Positions 20,867 to 30,914 of a stretch of 64,000 nt of DNA are shown here, in pieces. The DNA comes from Solirubrobacter pauli (GTDB lineage: Bacteria > Actinomycetota > Thermoleophilia > Solirubrobacterales > Solirubrobacteraceae), in the NCBI RefSeq assembly GCF_003633755.1, contig NZ_RBIL01000001.1:1659426-1723425 (forward strand), written 5' to 3'. The notes beneath the pieces were generated by a model that saw only the letters and a list, made by a program, of their open reading frames with translations, did not search any database and had not been told where the DNA came from. The translations under genes and the position numbers were made by a program. Position 1 is the stretch's first letter, and every line of letters begins with the position of its first letter.

Positions 20867-21580
20867 CTAGAGGAGCGTCTCGATCGACGTGATCGAGTCC
20901 TTGAAGTCCCGCGACGCCGTGTCGGTGTTCAGGCCGCCGTCGATCACGTCGGCCTGCTTGGTGCCGAACAGGAAGTCGTTGCCACCCTCGCCGAACAGGG
21001 ACGTGCGGTAGCTGACCACACCGGTGGCGTCGACCGCGTCGTCGCCACCGCCGGCGTCCACCCGCACGAGGCTGTTGTTGGTCGTCATCCGCACGTCGGG
21101 CTCGCCGTTGAAGTCCAGGTCGATCATCGGCCCGATCGCCAGGCCGCCGCTCTGGTCCATCAGGTGGATGAGGTCCTTGCGCGGGCCGCGCTGGAGGCGC
21201 AGCTGGTCGTTGGTGCCGGTGAGGACGAAGATGTCCAGCTGGCGGTTGAAGTCCGCGAAGGTCGCCGTGGACTCGTCGAGGATCGTCAGCTGGGGTGCCG
21301 CGCCGGCGCCCGTCGGCGCCTTGATCAGCAGCTTGGCCGTCGTGGCCGGCGTGGCCGCCCTGCCCGTGGTCGAGTCGAAGCAGTTGAGCAGGCTGTTGCC
21401 GTCGGTGTACTGGATCGTGCCGCCCGGCTTGACCGTCAGGGCGGTCTCGCCGGCGCGGTAGCGGATCTCCATCTGCTTGCTGGCGCTGCTGTAGTTGCAG
21501 GTCGCGGCGTTGGCGGCCGACGGGATGGCCGCGACGGCGGCGGTGGCGGCGAGCGCGCCGACGAGGAGCTTGCGGTGCAT
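20867..21580 (-). CDS. Secreted protein with a degenerate RTX-like calcium-binding tail
   Basis: 237 residues. Signal peptide 1-26 (MHRKLLVGALAATAAVAAIPSAANA). The C-terminal 50 residues contain VDAGGGDDAVDATG, GEGGNDFLFG and ADVIDGGLNTD, which resemble G-G-x-G-x-D-x-L nonapeptides of hemolysin-type calcium-binding repeats. The middle region is beta-rich and unrecognised. AAGGA lies 5 nt before ATG 21580, so this gene has an ordinary leader. It may be a surface or matrix protein; its function is not known. Confidence 0.82.
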   Translation of the reverse strand: MHRKLLVGALAATAAVAAIPSAANAATCNYSSASKQMEIRYRAGETALTVKPGGTIQYTDGNSLLNCFDSTTGRAATPATTAKLLIKAPTGAGAAPQLTILDESTATFADFNRQLDIFVLTGTNDQLRLQRGPRKDLIHLMDQSGGLAIGPMIDLDFNGEPDVRMTTNNSLVRVDAGGGDDAVDATGVVSYRTSLFGEGGNDFLFGTKQADVIDGGLNTDTASRDFKDSITSIETLL

Positions 21581-21698
21581 GGGGTTCCTTGGGGAGGGAT
21601 TGACGTTGCACCGACGAGATTGCCGGTGCGGCGGCTCCCTTCCGATGGCGTTCTCCGCCGCGTTCTGACGCCACTCCGACGCACGTTGGCGGCTACCT

Positions 21699-22352
21699 CT
21701 ACGGCAGGCCGGACTCCTGGCGCAGCGCCTTCACGAGCGCGCCGTGGCGACCGTCGGCGAGGTCCCCGAACGGGTCCTGGGTGTAGCGGCGCAGGGTCTC
21801 GTACGGCAGGTTGTACGCGGCGCGGGCGGCGAGGATGTGCTCAGGCGCGTCGCGCAGCGTGCGGTCGGCGACGACCATCCCGCGCACCAGCCGCACGCGG
21901 CCGGGCAGGAACCACGCCAGGAGGACCAGCGCGGGCAGCGCGAAGACGAGCCGGCCCGCCCAGTTGGCGGCGGTCTCGGTCTTGTTGACCTGCTCGACGC
22001 CCAGGCGCACGATCCGCGCGCCCTGCTCGTCGCCGGTGGACCGCAGGGCGCTCGTCGCGCCCGCCGGCGCCCGCCGCAGCGTCCCGCCGAGCTGCTCGCC
22101 GACGAGCGGGATGCCGCTGACGGCGCTGCCGGCGTCCGCGAACGCGCCGTCGACCGCGCTGGCGGTGTTGCGGGTGGTCGCGGAGATCGCGCGGCCGGAG
22201 TCCTGGATGCTCCGGCCGACCGAGGTCAGCTCGAGGATGCCGTCGTGCACCTTCATGCCCGTCCAGGCGAAGACGACCAGCAGGCCGAGGACGATCAGAT
22301 CACGCGTCAGCGTGCGGGTCCGGGCCACGGCGGACGCGGGATACAGGCGCAT
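21699..22352 (-). CDS. Membrane protein of unknown function with two transmembrane segments
   Basis: 217 residues. One hydrophobic segment at about 19-35 (LIVLGLLVVFAWTGM), a long external or periplasmic helical region with Ser/Ala/Gly, and a second segment near 133-153 (RLVFALPALVLLAWFLPG). A cytoplasmic C-terminus ends in AYNLPYETLRRYTQDPFGDLADG. No family recognised. It stands downstream of a terminator and has its own weak TAGTGC box 6 nt before ATG 22352. Confidence 0.75.
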   Translation of the reverse strand: MRLYPASAVARTRTLTRDLIVLGLLVVFAWTGMKVHDGILELTSVGRSIQDSGRAISATTRNTASAVDGAFADAGSAVSGIPLVGEQLGGTLRRAPAGATSALRSTGDEQGARIVRLGVEQVNKTETAANWAGRLVFALPALVLLAWFLPGRVRLVRGMVVADRTLRDAPEHILAARAAYNLPYETLRRYTQDPFGDLADGRHGALVKALRQESGLP

Positions 22353-22378
22353 GCCCCCGCACTACCCCGGAAAGACGA

Positions 22379-22402
22379 AGGGCGGGCCTCGCGGCCCGCC
22401 CT
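22379..22402 (-). terminator. Terminator behind lysC-asd
   Basis: Perfect 10-bp stem AGGGCGGGCC / GGCCCGCCCT with TCGC loop. On the minus strand it is followed by TCGTCTTTC. It lies 62 bp behind the asd stop. Confidence 0.8.
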
Positions 22403-22464
22403 GTCATGTTTCGTACCCCTTGCCGTCCTGAAGTTGAAGTACGGCGTGAAGTATGTATTGCCGC

Positions 22465-23489
22465 TCAGGCGGGTGTCGAAACCCGGACCAGCGACCGCTC
22501 GTGCAGCACCTCGGCGATCTGCACCGCGTTGGTCGCCGCGCCCTTGAGCAGGTTGTCGCTCACGACCCACAGCTGCAGGCCACGCGGATGCGTGGGGTCC
22601 CGGCGCAGACGGCCGACGAACACCTCGTCGCGGCCGGCGCTGTCGAGCGCGGTCGGGTAGCTGTGCGTGCTCGGGTCGTCGACGAGGACGAGCCCGGGCT
22701 GGTTGGCGAGCAGCTCGCGCGCCGCCTCGACCGTGAGGTCCTCGCGCGTCTCCAGCGTCACCGACTCCGAGTGCGAGCTGCGCACCGGCACGCGCGCGCA
22801 GGTGACGGCGATCTTGATGCGCTCGTCGCCGAGGATCTTGCGCGTCTCGAACATCATCTTGCGCTCTTCGTCGGTGTGGTCGTCGCCCTCGGGGAAGTTC
22901 CCGGCGCCGCCCAGCACGTTGAACGCGATGTGGTGCGGGTAGACCGTTGGCGCCGGCAGCGCCTCGCCGTCCAGCGCGGCGCGCGTCTGGTCCTCGAGCT
23001 CCTTGACGGCCTTCACCCCGGTGCCCGACACGGACTGGTAGGTGGAGACGTTCAGGCGATCGATGCCGACGGCCTCGTGGATCGGCTTGAGCGCGACCAT
23101 CAGCTGCATCGTCGAGCAGTTCGGGTTCGCGATCAGGCCCTTGTGGTCCTCGAGCGCCTCGGGGTTGACCTCCGACACCACGAGCGGGATCTCCGGGTCG
23201 CGGCGGAACGCGCTCGAGTTGTCGACGACGACCGCGCCGGCGTCGACGAACTTGTGCGCCCACTCGCGGGACGTGGTCGCGCCCGCGCTGAAGAGCGCGA
23301 GGTCGAAGCCCTGGATGTTCTCGTCGGTGAGCGCGCGGATCGTGCCGAAGCCCTCGAGCTCCTTGCCCGCCGAGCGCTCGGACGCGAACGGGACGATCTC
23401 CGCGGCCGGGAAGTCGCGCTCCTTGAGCTTGGCGAGCATGACGGTGCCCACGGCGCCGGTGGCGCCCACGACTGCGACTCGGTACTGGC

Positions 23490-23493
<4 letters not shown>
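22465..23493 (-). CDS. asd: Aspartate-semialdehyde dehydrogenase
   Basis: 342 residues. NADP-binding [13 protein letters not shown] (8-20), the catalytic Cys in NPNCSTMQL (about 130), substrate residues in [13 protein letters not shown], and the active His in [13 protein letters not shown]. It reduces aspartyl phosphate to aspartate semialdehyde, the branch point for lysine/diaminopimelate, threonine and methionine. ATG 23493 overlaps the lysC stop by 4 bp (ATGA), giving the conserved lysC-asd operon. Confidence 0.97.
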
Positions 23494-24752
<1,259 letters not shown>

Positions 24753-24759
24753 GCCCGCA

Positions 24760-24765
24760 AGTCTA
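24760..24765 (-). promoter_or_regulatory. -10 box TAGACT of the leaderless lysC promoter
   Basis: Minus-strand TAGACT ends 7 nt before GTG 24752. The same hexamer precedes dnaX and tRNA-Val in this window. Confidence 0.55.
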
Positions 24766-24851
24766 GAGTCGCGCTTGCCCTGGACGAGTGATCGACTTGC
24801 CACCCGGGGCATTGGGCCTCAAGATGTTGCGTCGGGAGACAACGTCTGAGG

Positions 24852-25736
24852 GTGGCAGAGTTGGGATCGACAAACGTGGCGCGGACCAGGGGCAGGGCCG
24901 CCGGCAGGGCGGCGGTGGGCGCGGTGGTCGCGCTCGCGGCATTGCCCGCGGTCGCGCTGGCGGCGGACATCACGCGCAATCCGACCATCAGCGGGACGCT
25001 GCAGCCGGGGCAGCGGCTCACCGCGTCGGCCGCGTGGACGCCTCCGAACGCCCCGCCGAACTGGGCGTGGCTGCGCTGCAGCTCGCCGCGCGACTGGTGG
25101 TCGTGCGACGTCGTCCAGAACGGCTCCAACTCGGCGTACGTGCTCCAGCCGGCGGACGGTGGCCAGTTCATGCGCGTGTGGCTCTCGGTCGGCTCCGGCC
25201 GTGACCGCGACGACGCCGTCTCGAACGCGACGGCCGCCGTGACGCCCGTCCCGACCCCGCCGCCCCCGCCGCCCGCGGCGACCCCGGCGCCGACGCCCGT
25301 CCCGACGCCGGTGCCGACCCCCGAGGCCTTCGAGGCTCCGCCGGTCCCGGTGCAGAACCAGGGTCCGGTCCTGCAGACCCAGGGCCAGAACCTGCGCACG
25401 CTCCGGCCGGCGCCGAAGGTGCGCATGCGCGGCCGGCTGAGCACGACGGGCGCGAACATCACGCTCCTGTCGGTGCGTGCGCCCAAGCGCGCGACGATCA
25501 CGGTCACGTGCAAGGGCTCCGGGTGCCCGCGCAAGAAGTACACGACCAAGCAGGCGAAGGTCCGGGTGCGCGCGTTCGAGCGCAACCTGCGGGCGAAGAC
25601 CAGGCTCGAGGTGCGCGTGCGCCGGGCGGGCTACTACGGGAAGTCGACTTTGTTCATCATCCGCCGCGGCAAGGCGCCCTATCGCCTGGACCGCTGCCTG
25701 TCCGCGCGCGGCAAGTACACCGCGTGCCCGAAGTGA
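24852..25736 (+). CDS. Secreted protein with Pro/Thr linker and basic Cys-containing domain
   Basis: 294 residues from GTG 24852 (TTG 24861 and GTG 24876 also possible). A signal peptide ends at AVALA before residue 38. Residues 42-130 have an Ig/Big-like pattern (NPTISGTLQPGQRLTAS, with WLRCSSPRDWWSC). A PTPPPPPP-type linker follows. The C-terminal about 100 residues are strongly basic, with CKGSGCPRKKY and a final DRCLSARGKYTACPK. The same C-terminal style occurs in other secreted proteins here. A role in wall binding is possible; not known. Confidence 0.8.
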   Translation: MAELGSTNVARTRGRAAGRAAVGAVVALAALPAVALAADITRNPTISGTLQPGQRLTASAAWTPPNAPPNWAWLRCSSPRDWWSCDVVQNGSNSAYVLQPADGGQFMRVWLSVGSGRDRDDAVSNATAAVTPVPTPPPPPPAATPAPTPVPTPVPTPEAFEAPPVPVQNQGPVLQTQGQNLRTLRPAPKVRMRGRLSTTGANITLLSVRAPKRATITVTCKGSGCPRKKYTTKQAKVRVRAFERNLRAKTRLEVRVRRAGYYGKSTLFIIRRGKAPYRLDRCLSARGKYTACPK

Positions 25737-25743
25737 TCGCCTC

Positions 25744-26238
25744 ATGACCGCCATCGCCAGACCTCTCCGTGACCGCCGCCGCTCCGCCGGGCCGGTCGCC
25801 ATCGCGCTCCTGCTCGCCGTCGCGGGGTTCGTGCTCGCGCTGTCCATCGGCGCGGCGCTGCAGAGCGGCCCCGAGCCGGTCTCCCCCGCGTCCGCGCCGT
25901 CGTCGGCGAACGCCGTCAAGGGCGGCTCGCCGGCGCCCGACAGCGTGCGCGAGATCAGCGCGGGCGGTGTGCCGGAGACCACCGCCGTCAAGCTGTCCAC
26001 GGTGCCCGCGCTGCCGACGCTGCACGGCGTGAAGGCACGCAAGGCCAAGAAGAAGGCCACGCCGCGGCGGACGTCGCCGGCGCCGGTCGTGCGCTCGCAG
26101 CCGCGCGTCGTCGCGCCTGCACCGACCGTCGCCCCGCGCCGGTCGACCCCGGTCGCGCCGTACCGTCCGTCCACGCCGCAGGCCCCGGTCAAGAAGAACC
26201 CGGGCTTCGTCGGCAAGGACTTCGACTCCTCCGGATGA
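25744..26238 (+). CDS. Membrane-anchored Pro/Ala/Lys-rich protein, unknown
   Basis: 164 residues. A basic N-terminus is followed by one hydrophobic helix (about 17-38, VAIALLLAVAGFVLALSIGAAL), then a disordered Ala/Pro/Ser region with a lysine cluster (KARKAKKKA) and repeated TVAPRRSTPVAP-like sequences. It lies 7 bp behind the preceding secreted-protein gene and 13 bp ahead of the next, so the three probably form one transcript. No domain recognised. Confidence 0.72.
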   Translation: MTAIARPLRDRRRSAGPVAIALLLAVAGFVLALSIGAALQSGPEPVSPASAPSSANAVKGGSPAPDSVREISAGGVPETTAVKLSTVPALPTLHGVKARKAKKKATPRRTSPAPVVRSQPRVVAPAPTVAPRRSTPVAPYRPSTPQAPVKKNPGFVGKDFDSSG

Positions 26239-26251
26239 TCCGGGCGAGCGC

Positions 26252-27211
26252 GTGCCGAACATGAAGCTCCGATGGGCGGCCACCGCGCTGGTGGTCGTCG
26301 CCGCGATCGCGGCCGGGTTCGCCCTGTCGAAGACCGTCGCCGGCGGGCTGCGCGACGACGCGCCCGAATCCGAGTCCGAGGCGCCGCGCACCGACGGCGG
26401 CGCCGACGAATCCGCGGCGCTCGGGCGACTGCGCGTGCAGGCCGACCAGGGCTGGACGCGCGTGGGCCTCGCGCCCGAGGTGCCGGGCTTCCAGCGGCAC
26501 GCGACCATCGGCTTCTCGCCCTATCCCGGCCTGAGCATCGTCGCCGTGGCCAGCCTCGCGCCGGCGGAGGACGGCACGCTGCTCCCCGAGGCGCTGCGCG
26601 CGGACGCCCCCAAGCCCGCGCCCGGCCGGATCGGCGGCGTGCCCGCGTGGTTCTACCGCGGGCTCACCGCGGGCAAGTGGCACCTCGACGCGGCCGTGCT
26701 GCCGACCACGCGCGGCGTCGTGACCGTCGCCTGCGCGGTCCAGGGCAATGGCGGCGACATCCCGGTCGGCTGCCTCAACGGCGTGCGCGCCGTGAGCGTC
26801 GACGACGCCGAGACGCTCCCGCCGAGCCGCGCGATCGCCTTCCAGCAACGCCTCCCGGCCGCCACCCGCGAGCTCGACACCACCCGCGTCGCCGACCGCA
26901 CCGCGATCCGCCGGGCCAAGACCCCCGCCGGGCAGTCGCGCGCGGCCGAGCGCCTCAAGGACGCGTACACGAAGGCCGCGAACCAGCTCGAGCCGCTGGC
27001 TCCGGACGCGCCGGGCGGCGAACGCCTCGTCGCCGCGCTGCGCACCACGGCCGGTGCGTACCGCGACCTCCAGCGGGCCGCGGACAACAAGAGCCGCCGC
27101 GCCTGGACGCGGTCCCGCGCGCGGGTCCGTCGCGCCGAGGCGGCCGTGACGCGCGCGCTCAAGGCCGCGGACGCCGCCGCGCCGGCGGGCAAGGACGACA
27201 CCGGCCGCTAG
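26252..27211 (+). CDS. Membrane-anchored extracytoplasmic protein, unknown
   Basis: 319 residues from GTG 26252, or ATG 26261 (MKLRWAATALVVVAAIAAGFAL, one N-terminal membrane anchor or uncleaved signal). Residues 45-190 are a globular domain (RVGLAPEVPGFQRHATIGFSPYPG split by turns; AWFYRGLTAGKWHLDAAVLP; ACAVQGNGGDIPVGCLNG with one probable disulfide). Residues 215-315 are a long Ala/Arg/Lys-rich helical region. It is the third gene of the 24852 unit. It resembles no family I can name. Confidence 0.78.
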   Translation: MPNMKLRWAATALVVVAAIAAGFALSKTVAGGLRDDAPESESEAPRTDGGADESAALGRLRVQADQGWTRVGLAPEVPGFQRHATIGFSPYPGLSIVAVASLAPAEDGTLLPEALRADAPKPAPGRIGGVPAWFYRGLTAGKWHLDAAVLPTTRGVVTVACAVQGNGGDIPVGCLNGVRAVSVDDAETLPPSRAIAFQQRLPAATRELDTTRVADRTAIRRAKTPAGQSRAAERLKDAYTKAANQLEPLAPDAPGGERLVAALRTTAGAYRDLQRAADNKSRRAWTRSRARVRRAEAAVTRALKAADAAAPAGKDDTGR

Positions 27212-27224
27212 GGCCGCGCCGCGA

Positions 27225-27284
27225 GCGCCTCGCCCCTGCCGCGCGCGCTTCACCCCCGCCGCGCGCGCCTCACCCCCGTCCCGC
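27225..27284. repeat. Three 20-bp tandem repeats
   Basis: Units at 27225-27244, 27245-27264 and 27265-27284 of the form GCGC(C/T)TC(G/A)CCCC(T/C)G(C/T)C(G/C)(C)GC, differing at a few bases, with a degenerate fourth copy after them. They lie in the 110-bp gap between the convergent 26252 gene and recR. Confidence 0.75.
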
Positions 27285-27321
27285 GCGTCTCGCGGCGCCG
27301 CCGCGTCCTCGTGCCGAGGCG

Positions 27322-27915
27322 CTACAGCGCGCGGCGGCCCGAGAAGGCGCGGCCGAGCGTGACCTCGTCCGCGTACTCGAGGTCGCCGCCGACGGGCAGG
27401 CCGCTGGCGAGGCGCGTCACGGCCACTTCGGGGACGCGTTCGTGCAGGGCCGCGGCGATGTGCAGGGCCGTCGCCTCGCCGGTCGTGGTCGGGTTCGTCG
27501 CGAGCACGACCTCGCGCAGGCCGCTCACGCGGGCGTAGAGCTGGCCGAGCCGGAGGTCCTCGGGTTCGACGCCGTCGATCGGCGACAGCGCGCCGCCGAG
27601 CACGTGGTAGCGGCCGCGGAACTCGTGCGTGCGCTCGATCGGGATCACGTCGGCGGCCTCTTCGACGACGCAGATCACGCCGTCATCGCGGCGCTCGTCG
27701 AGGCAGATCGCGCACCGCGGACCCTCGGCGAGGTTGAAGCAGATCTCGCAGAGGGTGATCTTGAGCTTGACGTCGCGGATCGCCTCGGCCAGCGCGAACG
27801 CGTCCTGCTCGGACGTCCGCAGCATGTGGAACGCGAGGCGCTGGGCGGTGCGGTTGCCGATCCCCGGCAGCTTCGAGAGCTCGGTGACGAGCCGCTGAAG
27901 CGGGGGCGCCAGCAA
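27322..27915 (-). CDS. recR: Recombination mediator RecR
   Basis: 197 residues, the normal length. An N-terminal helix-hairpin-helix (LSKLPGIGNRTAQRLAFHML), a four-Cys zinc finger (CEICFNLAEGPRCAIC), a Toprim domain (VCVVEEAADVIPIE) and a C-terminal Walker-B-like segment are present. RecR works with RecO/RecF to load RecA at gaps. The start is TTG 27915; no ATG fits ahead of the HhH. It is third in the dnaX-ybaB-recR operon, 3 bp behind ybaB. Confidence 0.96.
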   Translation of the reverse strand: MLAPPLQRLVTELSKLPGIGNRTAQRLAFHMLRTSEQDAFALAEAIRDVKLKITLCEICFNLAEGPRCAICLDERRDDGVICVVEEAADVIPIERTHEFRGRYHVLGGALSPIDGVEPEDLRLGQLYARVSGLREVVLATNPTTTGEATALHIAAALHERVPEVAVTRLASGLPVGGDLEYADEVTLGRAFSGRRAL

Positions 27916-27918
27916 GCG

Positions 27919-28359
27919 CTACTTCCGCTTCTGGGCGCGTCGGGCCGCGCGGTTGGGCGCGCCGCCGGGCAGGCCGCCCGGGGCTCCGCCGCCGCCGAGG
28001 CCGCCCATCCCGCCCATCCCGCCGAGGCCGAGCGACTCGAGCGCGCTCATCGGGTCGAAGCCACCCTGCTCGGCGCCGCCGAGGCGGCTCTGCTGGAGCT
28101 CTTCGGCCTTGCGGATCGCCTCGTTGACAGCCGCGATGATCAGGTCCTGCAGCATCTCGACGTCTTCGGGATCGACCGCGTCGGGGTCGATCACGAGGCT
28201 CTCGATGCGCAGGTCGCCGGTCATGACGATCTTGACCGAGCCACCGCCGGTGCTGGCGTCGACCTTCTCTTGCTTGAGCGCCTCTTGGGCCTCTTGCTGC
28301 TGCGCGAGCATGGCCTGCGCCTCGGCAAGCATCTTCTGCAGGTTGGGCGGCTGGGGCAT
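27919..28359 (-). CDS. YbaB/EbfC nucleoid-associated protein
   Basis: 146 residues. The central YbaB domain (about 10-105: NLQKMLAEAQAMLAQQQEA, then STGGGSVKIVMTGDLRIESLVIDPDAV) binds DNA as a dimer with a tweezer shape. The C-terminal 40 residues are Gly/Pro-rich and end basic (RRAQKRK), an extension beyond the E. coli length of 109. ATG 28359 shares one base with the dnaX stop (TGATG). Conserved location between dnaX and recR. Confidence 0.94.
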   Translation of the reverse strand: MPQPPNLQKMLAEAQAMLAQQQEAQEALKQEKVDASTGGGSVKIVMTGDLRIESLVIDPDAVDPEDVEMLQDLIIAAVNEAIRKAEELQQSRLGGAEQGGFDPMSALESLGLGGMGGMGGLGGGGAPGGLPGGAPNRAARRAQKRK

Positions 28360-30893
28360 CAGGTCTGCTCCTCAGGCTCGTCAGGGAGCAGCTCGGCGTC
28401 GAACTCCTCCATGAATCGCTGTACAAGATCCTCGTCCGAGAGCGCCGCGGGCGCGACGGCGCCTCCGGCGGACGGCACCGCCGGCGGCGGCGACCCGGCG
28501 GCGCGCAGCTCGTACGCGAGCCGCAGCGACGTGCCCGTCACCGCGCGGATGGCCTCCACGAGCGCGCTCTGATTGGCGGGCGCCTCGGCCTTGCGCTTCA
28601 TGAAGGCCGACTCCTCCGGCCACACGAGCCGCAGGCCGTCGTCGTCGCCGGGCACCGGCACGGCGTCGTCGAGCGCCGCCGCGAGCAGCGGCGTGCCCTC
28701 GCGCAGCGACTCCACGACCGCCTTCCAGTGCTCACCGATCTCCACCGACACGCCCAGGCTCGGCGCGGGCGCCGGCACGTCCGGCTCGACCACCGCGACC
28801 GCGGCCACGGCCGGATGCGGGTCTGCCTCGGTCGCCAGGTCGCGTGCAACGGCCGCCGCGGCCTCGTCGGCGACGTGCTGCGCCTCCTCGGGCGCCATGT
28901 TCCCTGCGCCCGGCAGCGTCGTCCGCACCTCGACGGGCGGCTGCCCGTCCACCTGCGCGGTGATCGCGACCGCGGTCCGCCCGCGGACGGCCTCGTCCTC
29001 GTGCGCGTCGCCGGCCGGGGCCGGCGCAGCCTCGCGAGGCTGCCCGTACGGGCTGATGCGCGGCTGCCCGAACGCCGGCGGCGCGTCGCCGCGCGCGACC
29101 GACGGATGCGGAACCCCGTACGGCGGCGGCTCTGCCGAGCGGTCCTCCTCGGGCTCGACCGGCGCGGGCGCAGCCGGCATGGAGGGAGCACCGTGCGTGG
29201 CCGGCGCGTCCTGGGCCGGCGGAGCGGCCTGGCTCAGCTCCGCGGGCTGGGCCGGTGCGGCGTGGCTCGGCGCGGCGTGACCCGTCGGCGCGGTCTCGCT
29301 CGGCGGCGCGCCCTGGCCCATCGGCGCGGTCTCGCTCGGCGGCGCGGCGTGCGTCGGCGCGGGCTGACCCGTCGGCGCGCCCTGGCTCTGTGCGGCGTAG
29401 CTCGTCGGCGCCGGCTGCCCGATCGGCGCTGGCTGCCCCGTCGGCGCGGCGTGACCCGTCGGCGCGGTCTGCTCGGTCGGCGCGCCCTCGCTCGGCGCGG
29501 GCTGGCTCGACGGCGCGCTCTGGCCCGGCGCGGCGTGACCCGTCGGCGCCGGCTGGCTCGTCGGCGCGGGCTGGCTCGGCGCTGCCTGGCTCGGCGCGGG
29601 CTGGCTCGACGCGGGCTGGCCCGGCGCGGCGTGACCCGTCGGCGCCGGCTGGCTCGTCGGCGCGCCCTCGCTCGGCGCGGCCTGGCTCGTCGTCGTGGCG
29701 CGGCCCGCGGCCGTCTGCGGCTGGTCGGGCGTGCGCGGCGCCGGGGCGGCGGGGCGCGACTCCAGGCGGGCGATCCGCGCCTGCAACGCCTTCACGGAGG
29801 GCTCGAGCTCGGGCGTCGCCGCCTTGACGAGCGCCAGCTCGAGCTGTGTGCGGGCGTCGGCGCCGTCCTTGAGCGCGCGCAGGGCGGCCGCGATCAGCTC
29901 GAGGAGGCGGACGACCTCGGCCTGGCCGACGCGCTCGGCCTGCTGGGCGAGGCGTTCGTCCTGCTCCGTGGTCACGCGGAGCTCGGGCGGGACGTCGCCG
30001 AGCACCTGGACGACCATCAGGGCTCGGGCGTGGGCTTCCAGGTCGCCGAAGAAGCGGCCCAGGTCGCGTCCGGACTCGGCCAGGCGGGCGGCGGCGAGCA
30101 GCGCGGCGCGCGCGTCGCCGGCGGAGACCGCGTCGACGGCGCCGAAGATCAGGTCGGCGTCCGCGGCGCCGAGCACGGCGAGCACGTCGTCCAGCGCGAT
30201 CGCCGAGCCCGAGTAGGCGAGCAGCTGCTCCAGCGTGCCGAGCGCGTCGCGGAACGAGCCGGTCGCGGAGCGGGCCACCAGCGCGATCGCCTCGTCCGGG
30301 ATGCTGATCGACTCGGTGTCGGACACGCGGCGGAGCACGTTCGCGATCTGCGGCACCGACGGCCGCGAGAAGTCGAAGCGGTGGCAGCGGTCGACGACGG
30401 TCGGCAGGACCTTGTTGGCCTCGGTCGTCGCGAGCACGAAGATCGTGTGCGGCGGCGGCTCCTCGAGCGTCTTGAGGAACGCGTTCCACGCCTGCGGCGT
30501 GAGCATGTGCGCCTCGTCGAGGATGTAGACCTTGAAGCCACCGCCGACCGGGGCGAAGGCGACGCGCTCGCGCAGGTCACGGACGTCGTCGACCGAGTTG
30601 TTGGAGGCGGCGTCCATCTCGACGACGTCCAGCGACGTCGCGTTCTGGATCGAGACGCAGGACTCGCACTGCCCGCACGGCGAGACGGTCGGCCCGCCGC
30701 TGAGGCAGTTCAGCGACGCCGCCAAGATCTTCGCCATGGACGTCTTGCCCGTGCCGCGGGAACCCACGAACAGGTACGCGTGGTGGACGCGATCCTGCTC
30801 GATCGCGTTGCTGAGCGTGCGGACGACGTGCTCCTGCCCGACCACGTCTGCGAACGTGCGGGGGCGATGACGGCGGTACAACGAAGCGGCCAA
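28359..30893 (-). CDS. dnaX: DNA polymerase III subunit gamma/tau with very long Ala/Pro-rich linker
   Basis: 844 residues. AAA+ clamp-loader module: RC motif region SLYRRHRPRTFADVVGQ, Walker A GSRGTGKT (44-51), zinc-binding Cys63, Cys73, Cys76 and Cys79, DEAH Walker B and the SRC-like region, then domain III to about 385. Residues about 400-550 are a low-complexity Ala/Pro/Thr/Gln/Ser stretch built of PAPTxxAAPxQ-like repeats. After it comes an acidic linker and a C-terminal tau-like domain (about 680-844). Start TTG 30893 (MAASLYRRHRP) fits homologues; TTG 30881 is the alternative. First gene of dnaX-ybaB-recR. Confidence 0.95.
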   Translation of the reverse strand: MAASLYRRHRPRTFADVVGQEHVVRTLSNAIEQDRVHHAYLFVGSRGTGKTSMAKILAASLNCLSGGPTVSPCGQCESCVSIQNATSLDVVEMDAASNNSVDDVRDLRERVAFAPVGGGFKVYILDEAHMLTPQAWNAFLKTLEEPPPHTIFVLATTEANKVLPTVVDRCHRFDFSRPSVPQIANVLRRVSDTESISIPDEAIALVARSATGSFRDALGTLEQLLAYSGSAIALDDVLAVLGAADADLIFGAVDAVSAGDARAALLAAARLAESGRDLGRFFGDLEAHARALMVVQVLGDVPPELRVTTEQDERLAQQAERVGQAEVVRLLELIAAALRALKDGADARTQLELALVKAATPELEPSVKALQARIARLESRPAAPAPRTPDQPQTAAGRATTTSQAAPSEGAPTSQPAPTGHAAPGQPASSQPAPSQAAPSQPAPTSQPAPTGHAAPGQSAPSSQPAPSEGAPTEQTAPTGHAAPTGQPAPIGQPAPTSYAAQSQGAPTGQPAPTHAAPPSETAPMGQGAPPSETAPTGHAAPSHAAPAQPAELSQAAPPAQDAPATHGAPSMPAAPAPVEPEEDRSAEPPPYGVPHPSVARGDAPPAFGQPRISPYGQPREAAPAPAGDAHEDEAVRGRTAVAITAQVDGQPPVEVRTTLPGAGNMAPEEAQHVADEAAAAVARDLATEADPHPAVAAVAVVEPDVPAPAPSLGVSVEIGEHWKAVVESLREGTPLLAAALDDAVPVPGDDDGLRLVWPEESAFMKRKAEAPANQSALVEAIRAVTGTSLRLAYELRAAGSPPPAVPSAGGAVAPAALSDEDLVQRFMEEFDAELLPDEPEEQT
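29240..29690. repeat. Degenerate tandem repeat inside dnaX
   Basis: About 450 bp of imperfect repeats based on GGCTCGTCGGCGCGG-like units, coding for the Ala/Pro/Thr/Gln linker of DnaX. It keeps the other strand open as well, which creates a false long antisense reading frame. Confidence 0.8.
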
Positions 30894-30903
30894 GGGACGT
30901 TTG

Positions 30904-30909
30904 AGTCTA
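30904..30909 (-). promoter_or_regulatory. -10 box TAGACT upstream of dnaX
   Basis: Minus-strand TAGACT ends 10 nt before TTG 30893, predicting a leader of about three bases. It sits in the 21-bp gap to the divergent membrane-protein gene, so the two promoters must overlap. Confidence 0.45.
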
Positions 30910-30914
30910 GTGGC

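Noticed and set aside
21699-22547. Plus-strand frames opposite the two-TM protein
   Set aside because: They read through the lysC-asd terminator and have no domain or start signal.
24753-24851. Lysine riboswitch or leader attenuator before lysC
   Set aside because: TAGACT lies 7 nt before the GTG, leaving no leader, and no aptamer motif is visible.
28728-30914. Long plus-strand open frame antisense to dnaX, continuous with the 30915 membrane protein
   Set aside because: It is open only because the GC-rich dnaX and its repeat tract lack stops on the other strand; its composition is Arg/Leu-rich without domains. The real gene begins at GTG 30915.
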